From positions 2,902,001 through 2,966,000 of the forward strand of contig NZ_CP028918.1 in the NCBI RefSeq assembly GCF_003060865.1: DNA of 64,000 nucleotides, written 5' to 3'. Shown here piece after piece: positions 36,876 through 44,571 of this stretch. Made by a program: the position numbers and the translations under genes. Numbering within the stretch: the stretch's first letter is position 1; the number at the start of each line of letters is the position of its first letter. The notes beneath the pieces are model-generated. The model made no database searches and was not told the DNA's origin. It was given only the letters and a program-made list of their open reading frames with translations. Origin of the DNA: Gemmobacter aquarius (GTDB lineage Bacteria > Pseudomonadota > Alphaproteobacteria > Rhodobacterales > Rhodobacteraceae).

Positions 36876-37375
36876 CCGCGCTTGGCCCATTTTTCAGCCT
36901 TTGAAATCAGCATCTTGCGCTTCAGGGGCGAGAGGTGGTCGAAGAACATCTTTCCTGCCAGATGGTCGATCTGGTGCTGGGCGCTGGTGGCCCAGAGGTG
37001 GACGAGGTCGCGATCCTCGGTTTCACCGGCCGCGTTCATGTAGCGCACCGTCACGGCGCGGGGGCGCGAGATGACGGCCGAAACGCCCGGCAGGTTGGGC
37101 GAGGCTTCGTCATGGTCGCGCATCTGGCCGCTGGCGTGCAGCACCTGAGGATTGGCCATGAGGATGGCTTGGCCGCGTGTCGTCGAGCAATCGACCACGG
37201 CCAGACGCAGGGGCACGCCGATCTGCACGGCGGCAAGGCCGTAGCCGGGCATGGCGTCCATGGTGTCGACCATATCGGCCCAGATGGCGCGGATGTCATC
37301 GGTGATTTCGGGCACGTCCTGCGCGGGGTTACGCAAGACAGGGTGGGGCCACGGGACGCATTTGCGAACGGTCAT
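36872..37375 (-). CDS. Degenerate peptide deformylase-like protein
   Basis: A 167-residue member of the peptide deformylase family with motif 1 intact ([10 protein letters not shown], residues 44-53). Two catalytic motifs are broken. The EGCLS-type motif reads E-A-S-P-N (residues 90-94), replacing the metal-ligand cysteine by serine, and the HExxH motif reads HQIDH (134-138), replacing the catalytic glutamate by glutamine. It should therefore be inactive as a classical deformylase. The reading frame is uninterrupted, so it is a maintained protein rather than a recent pseudogene. It is first upstream of fmt and follows two intact paralogues. Confidence 0.85.
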   Translation of the reverse strand: MTVRKCVPWPHPVLRNPAQDVPEITDDIRAIWADMVDTMDAMPGYGLAAVQIGVPLRLAVVDCSTTRGQAILMANPQVLHASGQMRDHDEASPNLPGVSAVISRPRAVTVRYMNAAGETEDRDLVHLWATSAQHQIDHLAGKMFFDHLSPLKRKMLISKAEKWAKRG

Positions 37376-37863
37376 TCGGATACTGCTTCCTCGGCTAGGG
37401 CGCGGTCTGCGGGGGACAGGTGGTCGAGGGTCAGGATGCCTTCGAGATGGTCATATTCGTGCTGGGCGCAGATGGCGGCAAAGCCGGTCAGGCGTTCGCT
37501 TCGGGGGGTGCCGTCGAGATCGGTCCAGGCTAGGTCGATTTCGGTGGCGCGGGTGACGTTTGGCAGGGGGCCGGGGATCGACAGGCAGCCTTCGGGGCCG
37601 GTGGCGGTGGTTGGCGAGCGCCAGACGATCTGCGGGTTGACGGCGACCACGGGGCTGCGCCTGCCCTGTTTCCATGTGGTATCCATGACGAAGAGCCGAA
37701 GCGACACGCCGACTTGCGGGGCGGCGAGGCCTCGGCCGGGTGCTGCATACATGGTGTCGAGCATATCTGCGGCCAGACTGTTCAGCACGGGGCCGATGGT
37801 TGCGGGCGCGCAGGGCGCCTTCAGGCGCGGGTCGGGCCAGCGCAGGATCGGCAGGACTGCCAT
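37372..37863 (-). CDS. def: Peptide deformylase
   Basis: A 163-residue metalloenzyme with motif 1 GRGLAAPQVG (residues 44-53), EGCLSIPG (91-98, Cys93 metal ligand) and HEYDH (135-139, catalytic Glu136). It removes the formyl group from nascent proteins. It is the middle gene of three paralogues, and its ends overlap both neighbours by 1-4 bp. It differs from the downstream gene by retaining all catalytic residues. Confidence 0.92.
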   Translation of the reverse strand: MAVLPILRWPDPRLKAPCAPATIGPVLNSLAADMLDTMYAAPGRGLAAPQVGVSLRLFVMDTTWKQGRRSPVVAVNPQIVWRSPTTATGPEGCLSIPGPLPNVTRATEIDLAWTDLDGTPRSERLTGFAAICAQHEYDHLEGILTLDHLSPADRALAEEAVSE

Positions 37864-38384
37864 CAGCCCTGCCGCGCCAGTTCGCGCTTGAGCTTTTCCA
37901 TCTTGCGCGTGATCATCTGGCGCTTGAGCGGGCCGAGGTAATCGATGAAGAGCTTGCCGTTCAGGTGGTCGATTTCATGCTGGACGCAGGTGGCCCAGAT
38001 GCCCGCGAACTGGTCTTCGTGGCTTTGCCCGTCAAGGCCCGTCCAGCGCACGCGCACCTGCGAGGGGCGATCGACCTCGGCGTATTGGTCGGGGATCGAC
38101 AGGCAGCCTTCGTCATAGGTCGACAGGTCTTCGGAGGACCACGTGATTTCGGGGTTGAACAGCACCATCGGGCGGGGGGCGCCTTCGTCGGTCTTGATAC
38201 AATCCATCACTATCAGGCGCTTGGTCACCCCGATCTGCGGCGCGGCAAGGCCAATGCCCGGCGCGTCATACATGGTTTCGAGCATGTCTTCGGCCAGCTT
38301 GCCCAATTCCGGCGAAATGCCGGTGACGGGGTCGCAGACCTTCTTGAGGCGCGGGTCGGGATGGATCAGGATGGAGCGGATCAT
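37863..38384 (-). CDS. def: Peptide deformylase
   Basis: A 173-residue type I deformylase with GIGLAAPQIG (residues 44-53), EGCLSIPDQYAEV (Cys94) and QHEIDHLNG (His136, Glu137, His140). Of the three it is closest to the canonical housekeeping enzyme, with the usual C-terminal helix (YLGPLKRQMITRKMEKLKR). It is the first gene of the def-def-def-fmt unit, starting at 38384. Confidence 0.95.
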   Translation of the reverse strand: MIRSILIHPDPRLKKVCDPVTGISPELGKLAEDMLETMYDAPGIGLAAPQIGVTKRLIVMDCIKTDEGAPRPMVLFNPEITWSSEDLSTYDEGCLSIPDQYAEVDRPSQVRVRWTGLDGQSHEDQFAGIWATCVQHEIDHLNGKLFIDYLGPLKRQMITRKMEKLKRELARQG

Positions 38385-38439
38385 GGCGCAAGATTTACGA
38401 AATGCGGGGACTTGACGCAATGGGGCGGGCGGAGGCATC

Positions 38440-38608
38440 AGAAATTGGAAGATGTTCTAGTTTGACTATTAAATTTGGAACATAGTAATGCAATATTTGA
38501 CTTATGCAGAAATTTGTTCCGATATGGAAAATTATCTTGGAATATACGTCCGCCTCGCCTAGAAATTCCGAAACCTGTGCAGACCGCGATCAGACAAGGA
38601 CCGACAGC
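38440..38608 (+). promoter_or_regulatory. AT-rich promoter region of the MalY/PatB-type gene
   Basis: This stretch is far richer in A/T than its surroundings. Two -35-like TTGACT boxes (38462-38467 and 38497-38502) lie ahead of the ATG at 38609, with TAGTAA (38483-38488) and GATATG (38521-38526) as possible -10 elements. A GGAACA/TGTTCC inverted pair spans the interval and could be an operator. An AAGGA box precedes the start. Confidence 0.45.
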
Positions 38609-39787
38609 ATGACGAGCCCCTTTGACACCCCTATCAACCGCATCGGAACCCATTCGGTGAAATGGGATATGATGCAGGCGTTTTACGGGGTGTCACCCAA
38701 GGACGGGCTGGCAATGTGGGTGGCGGATATGGATTTCCACCCGCCGGCCTGCGTGCAACGGGCGGTCGAGGCGATGGCCGCGCATGGGGTTTACGGCTAT
38801 TTCGGCGACGATGCGGCCTATCTCGATGCCGTGCGCTGGTGGATGGCGGAACGGCATGGCTGGGCGGTCGAGCGCGAGTGGATATTCACCACGCATGGTC
38901 TGGTGAACGGTACGGGGCTGTGCCTTGACGCCTTTACCGCGCCGGGCGACGGGGTGGTGCTGACCACGCCGGTTTATCACGCCTTTGCGCGCACCATCAA
39001 AGCGGCGGGGCGCGAGGTGGTGGAGTGTCGCTTGGCCAATGACGCCGGGCGCTACGAGATGGATTTTGACGCATGGGACGCGCAGATGACGGGGCGCGAG
39101 CGGATGTTCCTGCTCTGCTCGCCGCACAATCCGGGCGGGCGGGTCTGGACGGCGGCGGAATTGCGCGGCGTGGCCGATTTCTGCAAGCGGCACGATCTGG
39201 TGCTGGTGTCGGACGAGATCCACCACGATCTGGTCTTTCCGGGGCAAAAGCATGTGCCGATGCCGCTGGCAGCGCCAGATATCGCCGACCGTCTGGTGAT
39301 GATGACGGCGACGACCAAGACCTTTAACATCGCGGGCAGCCATACCGGCAACGTCATCATTGCCGATCCGGCGCTGCGGGCGAAGTTTGCGGGCAAGATG
39401 ATGGCACTGGGGATTTCGGGCAATTCCTTTGGCCTGCATATGGCCACGGCCGCCTATTCACCCGAAGGGGCGGAATGGGTGGAGGGGTTGATGGCCTATC
39501 TCGACGGGAACCGGAAGCTGTTCGACGAGGGGATGGCGGCGATCCCGGGGCTGCGGTCGATGCGGCTGGAGGCGACCTATCTGGCGTGGCTCGATTTTTC
39601 CGGCACGGGCATGGCAGCGGGCGAATTCATCGGGCGGGTCGAGACCGAGGCGAAGATCGCCACCAACCACGGCACGGCATTCGGTGCGGGGGGCGAGATG
39701 TTCTTGCGCTTCAATCTGGGCACGCAGCGGGCGGTGGTAGAGGAAGCGGTGGCGCGGATGCAGCGGGCGTTCGGCGATTTGCAGTAG
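38609..39787 (+). CDS. PLP-dependent C-S lyase / aminotransferase (MalY/PatB family)
   Basis: A 392-residue fold-type I PLP enzyme. The N-terminus SVKWD of the MalY/PatB family is visible, along with the substrate loop MWVADMDFHPP, then CSPHNPGGRVWT, VLVSDEIHHDLVF and TATTKTFNIAGSHTGN with the PLP lysine. Members cleave cystathionine and related C-S bonds. It stands alone with its own AT-rich promoter region. Confidence 0.92.
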   Translation: MTSPFDTPINRIGTHSVKWDMMQAFYGVSPKDGLAMWVADMDFHPPACVQRAVEAMAAHGVYGYFGDDAAYLDAVRWWMAERHGWAVEREWIFTTHGLVNGTGLCLDAFTAPGDGVVLTTPVYHAFARTIKAAGREVVECRLANDAGRYEMDFDAWDAQMTGRERMFLLCSPHNPGGRVWTAAELRGVADFCKRHDLVLVSDEIHHDLVFPGQKHVPMPLAAPDIADRLVMMTATTKTFNIAGSHTGNVIIADPALRAKFAGKMMALGISGNSFGLHMATAAYSPEGAEWVEGLMAYLDGNRKLFDEGMAAIPGLRSMRLEATYLAWLDFSGTGMAAGEFIGRVETEAKIATNHGTAFGAGGEMFLRFNLGTQRAVVEEAVARMQRAFGDLQ

Positions 39788-39866
39788 TGGCGGCCCCCCT
39801 CCCCGACCCTCCCCGAGGGGGAGGGGGCGCGGGACGGGTGGCCGGAGCGCATGTGGTTAGTGTGGA

Positions 39867-39928
39867 GGGGGCATTCTGCCCCCGCGCCCCTGCGGGGCTT
39901 CCCCCTGAGGATATTTATGCCAGCGTGA
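39867..39928 (+). repeat. GAGGATATTT composite repeat, copy 3
   Basis: GGGGGCA-TTC-TGCCCCC hairpin (39867-39883), a GCCCC-TGC-GGGGC hairpin, and CCCCCTGAGGATATTTATGCC with AGCGTGAA (39901-39928). Another CCCCTCCCC/GGGGAGGGG hairpin (39799-39828 area) precedes it. The interval 39788-40010 holds no gene. Confidence 0.85.
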
Positions 39929-40010
39929 AAGCGGGAAAGCGTTTGGCGATTATGGCCACGCGGGCGGGGAGGGTACCCCGCGAGGACGGACGCGCGCGCA
40001 TGAAGGCCGG

Positions 40011-40361
40011 TCAGCCCTTGGCGATGAAGGCCACGGGGGCGTTTGCGTCGCGCCAGTAGTCGAGCGCGGGGCGGTCGAGGACGGCGGTGGAGCGTTTGAA
40101 GCTGCAGACGAGTTCGCCGTCATCCTGCGACGAGGCGATGATCAGGCATTGGAAGATGTGGTTGGCACCATCGTAGACATCGACGAGGCCGCGCAGGTGC
40201 GGGGCAAGTTTGGCATCGAGGGCGAGCCCGTCCTCCCAGAAGCGCAGCACGGGGTAGACCGCTTCGCCGACCTGCACGCGCAGGCGCGATTTGCGGCGTA
40301 ACGCTTTCTTGCGGGCGGCTTCGAGGCCGTCGCGCACTTCGCGTGGGAGAAATTCGAGCAT
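40011..40361 (-). CDS. Conserved hypothetical protein
   Basis: A 116-residue soluble protein (MLEFLPREVRDGLEAARKKALRR, shown in part) with a basic N-terminus and a beta-rich middle (RLRVQVGEAVYPVLRFWEDG). The C-terminus ends in AFIAKG. Similar proteins occur in other Rhodobacterales as far as I recall, without known function. The start at 40361 is chosen because GGAGG lies 7 nt before it; an ATG at 40373 is the alternative. Confidence 0.72.
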   Translation of the reverse strand: MLEFLPREVRDGLEAARKKALRRKSRLRVQVGEAVYPVLRFWEDGLALDAKLAPHLRGLVDVYDGANHIFQCLIIASSQDDGELVCSFKRSTAVLDRPALDYWRDANAPVAFIAKG

Positions 40362-40554
40362 TTGGGCCTCCATCCCTTGGCGTGACGGTTTCACAGATGT
40401 GCCGAAAAATGGTGGCAACGGCAGGATAAGGTACAAATGTTAATGGAGCGTGACGCAAAAGCCGCAACTCGGCTGCGCTGCGGCTGGTTCCGGGCGTGGA
40501 CAGCGGGGGCCGGATCGGGTTTCTGGCCGGTGCGACCAGAGGGGGCGGCGAATC

Positions 40555-41493
40555 ATGCAGGCGGCGGATCACGGCGGGGGCATCGATGCGGCGGTGGCGC
40601 GTTGGGGCGGGCTGCGGGGCGACTGGCTTGACCTGTCGACCGGGATCAACCCGCGGCCCTATCCGGTGGCCGCGTTTGGCGGGGATGTCTGGACCGCCTT
40701 GCCCGATGCGGCGGCCTTTGCCGCGCTGGAGGCGGCGGCGCGGGCGTTCTGGCGTGTGCCCGAGGGGGCGGCGGTGCTGGCGGCATCGGGGGCATCGGCG
40801 CTGATCGCGCGGATACCGGCGCTGGTGCCTGCGGGGCAGGTGGCGATTGCGGGGCCGACCTATAACGAGCACGGGCGGGCGTTTCGCGCCTGCGGGTGGG
40901 AGGTGGCCGAGGCGGGGGGTGACGCGGTGCCCGAGGCGGCGGTGGTGGTGCATCCCAACAACCCCGACGGGCGGTTGCAGCCGGTGCCCGATGCGGCGCT
41001 GCGGGTGGTGGACGAGAGTTTTTGCGACGTCTGCCCTGACGAAAGCCAGATTGCGCTGGCGGATCGGGCGGGCGTGGTGGTGCTGAAGAGTTTCGGCAAG
41101 TTCTGGGGCTTGGCGGGGATGCGGCTGGGGTTTGCCATTGGCGATCCAGCGCTGGTGGCGCGGCTTGCGGCGATGGTGGGGCCTTGGGCAGTTTCGGGGC
41201 CTGCGTTGCGGGTGGGGGCTGCGGCTTTGGCGGATGGGGATTGGGCGCGGGCGACGCGGGCGCGGCTGTCGCTGGATGCGGCGCGGCTGGACGGGCTGAT
41301 GCAACGGGCGGGGGCAACGGTCGTGGGCGGCACGACGCTGTTCCGGCTGTATGACGTGGGCGATGCGACAGCCTGGGCCGAGCGGTTGGCGCGGCACCGG
41401 ATCTTGGGGCGGGTGTTTCCCTATTCGTCGCGCTGGTTGCGGTTGGGTCTGCCGGACGGGGCGGGCTGGGAACGGCTGGAGGCCGCGCTGTGA
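40555..41493 (+). CDS. cobC: Threonine-phosphate decarboxylase-type PLP enzyme of cobalamin synthesis
   Basis: A 312-residue PLP enzyme. [12 protein letters not shown] is the characteristic start of the CobC/CobD(Salmonella) family, followed by [26 protein letters not shown] and [19 protein letters not shown] with the PLP lysine. It supplies (R)-1-amino-2-propanol phosphate for the cobalamin side chain. The partner cbiB overlaps its end by 4 bp. I see no cobalamin riboswitch in 40362-40554. A GAGGGGG box precedes the ATG. Confidence 0.9.
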   Translation: MQAADHGGGIDAAVARWGGLRGDWLDLSTGINPRPYPVAAFGGDVWTALPDAAAFAALEAAARAFWRVPEGAAVLAASGASALIARIPALVPAGQVAIAGPTYNEHGRAFRACGWEVAEAGGDAVPEAAVVVHPNNPDGRLQPVPDAALRVVDESFCDVCPDESQIALADRAGVVVLKSFGKFWGLAGMRLGFAIGDPALVARLAAMVGPWAVSGPALRVGAAALADGDWARATRARLSLDAARLDGLMQRAGATVVGGTTLFRLYDVGDATAWAERLARHRILGRVFPYSSRWLRLGLPDGAGWERLEAAL

Positions 41494-42398
41494 GCGCGCT
41501 GTTGCTGGTCCCTGCCCTGCTGCTTGATGCGGCCCTGGGCGAGCCGAAGTGGCTGTGGGACCGCTTTCCGCACCCTGCCGTGCTGATGGGGCGCGCGGTT
41601 GGCTTTGCCGAGGCGCGGTTGAACCGGGGCGGGCAGCGGCGGCTGAAGGGCGTGGTGGCGATGCTGGGGCTGGGCCTTGGGGCGCTGGCCTTGGGATGGA
41701 TCATCCATGCCGTGCCGGATGGCGGGGTGCTCGAGGTGATTGCGGCGGCGATCCTGCTGGCGCAGCGGTCGCTGGTGCAACATGTGCAGGCGGTGGGCGA
41801 TGCGTTACGGCTGTCTCTGGCAGGGGGGCGCAGGGCGGTGTCGATGATCGTCGGGCGTGACGTGGCGGGGCTGGACGAGGCGGGCGTGTCGCGCGCGGCG
41901 ATCGAAAGTGCTGCCGAAAACCTGTCGGACGGGGTGATTGCGCCGGCCTTCTGGTTTCTGGTCGGCGGTCTGCCTGCGCTGGTGCTTTACAAGGTGGCGA
42001 ATACGGCCGATTCGATGATCGGCCACCGCACGCCACGGTATGAGGAATTCGGCTGGGCGGCGGCGCGGTTCGATGACCTGCTGAACCTTATCCCGGCGCG
42101 GTTGACGGCGCTGTTGATCGCGCTGACGCATGGCTGGCTGGACCCGCGCCCGATCTTGCGCGATGCCCCCTTGCACCGGTCACCCAATGCCGGTTGGCCC
42201 GAGGCGGCGATGGCCCCCGTGCTGGGGGTCGCGCTGTCGGGGCCGCGGTCCTACCATGGCGAGATGCGCGAATTCCCTTGGGTCTGGGCCGAGGGGCGGC
42301 GCGATGCGGGGCCGGATGACATCGATGCCGCCTGCGGGGCGCTGTGGCGGGTATGGGGCGGGATGCTGGGGATCACGCTGCTGCTCGCGCTTTTCTGA
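41490..42398 (+). CDS. cbiB: Adenosylcobinamide-phosphate synthase
   Basis: A 302-residue membrane protein (called CobD in aerobic producers). Landmarks are [58 protein letters not shown] and [21 protein letters not shown]. It joins aminopropanol phosphate to cobyric acid. GTG start at 41490 overlaps the cobC stop. Confidence 0.95.
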   Translation: MSALLLVPALLLDAALGEPKWLWDRFPHPAVLMGRAVGFAEARLNRGGQRRLKGVVAMLGLGLGALALGWIIHAVPDGGVLEVIAAAILLAQRSLVQHVQAVGDALRLSLAGGRRAVSMIVGRDVAGLDEAGVSRAAIESAAENLSDGVIAPAFWFLVGGLPALVLYKVANTADSMIGHRTPRYEEFGWAAARFDDLLNLIPARLTALLIALTHGWLDPRPILRDAPLHRSPNAGWPEAAMAPVLGVALSGPRSYHGEMREFPWVWAEGRRDAGPDDIDAACGALWRVWGGMLGITLLLALF

Positions 42399-42467
42399 CC
42401 GCTGCGCGGTTGCCCTGACTGCGCGGCCCGCATAACCTGCCGGTTGTTCCAGCGATAGCGAGGCCTT

Positions 42468-43631
42468 ATGCGCGCCCTTTGTTTTGCCTTGATGACGACA
42501 GTGGCGAGCCCCGTGCTTGCTGCCGAATGTGGTGGCGATTTCGGCCAGTGGCTGAGCGGCGTGAAGGCCGAGGCGATTGCGGCAGGCGAGGATCAGGCGA
42601 CGGTCGAGCGGTTCTTTGACGGTGCAAAACCCGATGCCCGAGTGATAAAGGCCGACCGCTCGCAGGGGGTATTTCGCAAGAGCTTTCTGGAGTTTTCGCA
42701 AAACCTGATCTCGGGCGACCGTCTGGAGAAGGGCATCGCCAACGCGAGCCGCTATGGCGATGTCTTTGCGCGGGCCGAGCAGGAATATGGCGTGTCGCGG
42801 GGGATCTTGCTGGCGTTCTGGGCCTTTGAGACCGATTTTGGCGCGGTGCAGGGCGATTTCAACACAAGGAACGCGCTGGTCACGCTGGCGCATGATTGCA
42901 GACGGCCCGACCTGTTCCGCCCGCAGGTGCTGGCGGCGGTCAAGATGCATGGGCTGGGCGAGTTCGATCTGGATACCCAAGGCGCTTGGGCGGGCGAGAT
43001 CGGCATGGTGCAGATGCTGCCCGGCGACATTCTGGCGCTGGGGGTCGACGGGGATGGCGACGGGCTGGTGACGCTGAAAACCTCGGTTCCGGATGCCATC
43101 CTGTCGGGGGCGAAACTGCTGGCAAGCCATGGCTGGCGGGCGGGCGAGCCGTGGTTGCAAGAGGTGATCCTGCCCGACAGTTTCGACTGGGAGTTGACGG
43201 GGCTGGATACCCAGCTTTCGGCCGAGCAATGGGCGGCGATGGGGGTGCAGGTGCGTGGCGGCGTGGTGGCGGGGGGCTTGCCCGCGTCGATCCTGCTGCC
43301 GCAGGGGCGCAAGGGTCCGGCCTTCCTCGCCTATCCGAATTTCTCGGTTTTGTTCAACTGGAACAAGAGCTTCGTCTATGTGACCACGGCGGCCTATTTC
43401 GCCACGCGGCTGATGGGGGCCGAACCCTATCAGGCGGGAAACCCCGATCCGGCGCTGCCGGTCGAGGCGATGAAGGCCTTGCAGGAAAAGCTGGCGGCGC
43501 GGGGGCATGACGTGGGCAAGATCGACGGGATACTGGGGGCCTCGACCCGGATCGCGGTGCAAAAAGAGCAAACGCGGCTTGGCCTGCCCGCCGATGCCTG
43601 GCCGACGATGGACCTGTTGGAGCGGCTATGA
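42468..43631 (+). CDS. Lytic murein transglycosylase (MltB family) with peptidoglycan-binding domain
   Basis: A 387-residue periplasmic enzyme with a signal peptide (MRALCFALMTTVASPVLAA). The SLT_2 domain shows EYGVSRGILLAFWAFETDFG with the catalytic glutamate and AWAGEIGMVQMLPGDILALG. A C-terminal PG-binding repeat follows (VEAMKALQEKLAARGHDVGKIDG). It cleaves glycan strands for wall remodelling. RBS GAGG precedes the ATG; the stop overlaps the next gene by 4 bp. Confidence 0.92.
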   Translation: MRALCFALMTTVASPVLAAECGGDFGQWLSGVKAEAIAAGEDQATVERFFDGAKPDARVIKADRSQGVFRKSFLEFSQNLISGDRLEKGIANASRYGDVFARAEQEYGVSRGILLAFWAFETDFGAVQGDFNTRNALVTLAHDCRRPDLFRPQVLAAVKMHGLGEFDLDTQGAWAGEIGMVQMLPGDILALGVDGDGDGLVTLKTSVPDAILSGAKLLASHGWRAGEPWLQEVILPDSFDWELTGLDTQLSAEQWAAMGVQVRGGVVAGGLPASILLPQGRKGPAFLAYPNFSVLFNWNKSFVYVTTAAYFATRLMGAEPYQAGNPDPALPVEAMKALQEKLAARGHDVGKIDGILGASTRIAVQKEQTRLGLPADAWPTMDLLERL

Positions 43632-44170
43632 AGACCACGTCCGAATTGATGGCGGCGCTGCCGCATGTGCTGGCTGCGCCGCGCGATGCCGCCCCGGTGT
43701 TGCAACTGTGCTTTCGGCCCGATTACGGGCAGCGCGCGTTTCCCGAGCGGCTGGAGATGACGCGGGCGGGGGGAATCCCCGGCGAGCGTTGGGCCAAGGC
43801 GCCTTGGCTGAAATTGCCGGATGGAACGGGCGATCCGGCGATACAGGTGTCGATCCTGCCCAAGCGCGTGCTCGATCTGGTCTGGCACGAGGGGGATGCG
43901 GCACCGCATCCGGGAGATACGATCATCGCGGACCTCGAAACCTCGCTGGCGAACCTGCCGGAGGGGACGTTGCTGGAATGCGGAACGGCGCTGTTGCGGG
44001 TGTCGTCCGTCTTCAACGATGCCTGCGTGAAGTGGAAGGTGCGTTACGGGCAGGATGCGAAGGATTGGGTGACGGCAGCAGGCCACCCCGAATTGCGGCT
44101 GCGCGGGGTGCTGTGTTCCATCGAACGCGACGGGGTGGTCACGCTGGGGGATGTGCTGCGCAAGGTCTGA
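43628..44170 (+). CDS. MOSC-domain-like protein
   Basis: A 180-residue protein with a beta-rich fold and the ending LLRVSSVFNDACVKWKVRYG, which resembles the MOSC domain of molybdenum-cofactor-related proteins, where a conserved Cys binds sulfur. A Cys is present in NDACVKW. Function in this form is unknown. It overlaps the transglycosylase gene by 4 bp and precedes a terminator hairpin. Confidence 0.68.
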   Translation: MKTTSELMAALPHVLAAPRDAAPVLQLCFRPDYGQRAFPERLEMTRAGGIPGERWAKAPWLKLPDGTGDPAIQVSILPKRVLDLVWHEGDAAPHPGDTIIADLETSLANLPEGTLLECGTALLRVSSVFNDACVKWKVRYGQDAKDWVTAAGHPELRLRGVLCSIERDGVVTLGDVLRKV

Positions 44171-44174
44171 GTAG

Positions 44175-44195
44175 GGTGCGCGGTCGCCGCGCACC
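44175..44195. terminator. Bidirectional terminator between MOSC-like gene and the gene at 44209
   Basis: GGTGCGCGG (44175-44183) pairs perfectly with CCGCGCACC (44187-44195) around TCG, and TTGGG follows. It sits in a 38-bp gap between convergent genes. Confidence 0.65.
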
Positions 44196-44208
44196 TTGGG
44201 TCGCCCCG

Positions 44209-44571
44209 TTACATCCCGTGCAAGGGGCGCTGCCCGCGCCGCCAAGATACCGCGGCTTTTGACGCCGCCTGCATCAGGCCGCGCCAGACCGGCAGGGCCA
44301 AGGCAAGGTCGGGTTCCGGCACCAGCAGCGTCAGATGGGTTTCCCCGTTCACAATGGACAGGCGGCCCCTTTGGCTGATCTTCCAGTCGGACAGGGCCGC
44401 TTCGGGGGCGCGGACGTCGAAGCGTTGGGTCAGCAGCACGCCATCGGCCAGCGTTGCGGTGAATTCGGGGGCCGAGGGGCCATCGCCCCGCGCATAGACC
44501 AGGGGCGGGGCCAGTTCGACACCGGCGAAGCCTGCGCGGGTCAGGGCTTGGGCGAGGTCTTCGAGCGTCAC
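44209..44571 (-). CDS. Small conserved hypothetical protein downstream of smc
   Basis: A 120-residue soluble protein (TLEDLAQALTRAGFAGVELAP near the N-terminus). Its ATG overlaps the smc stop (ATGA), so it is probably translated with smc. The C-terminus is basic (SWRRGQRPLHGM). I do not recognise a family. Confidence 0.65.
   Translation of the reverse strand: MTLEDLAQALTRAGFAGVELAPPLVYARGDGPSAPEFTATLADGVLLTQRFDVRAPEAALSDWKISQRGRLSIVNGETHLTLLVPEPDLALALPVWRGLMQAASKAAVSWRRGQRPLHGM

Noticed and set aside
40362..40554. Cobalamin riboswitch before cobC
   Set aside because: I could not find a B12-box-like sequence or the usual stem order; the region only has a CCGCA/TGCGG stem.
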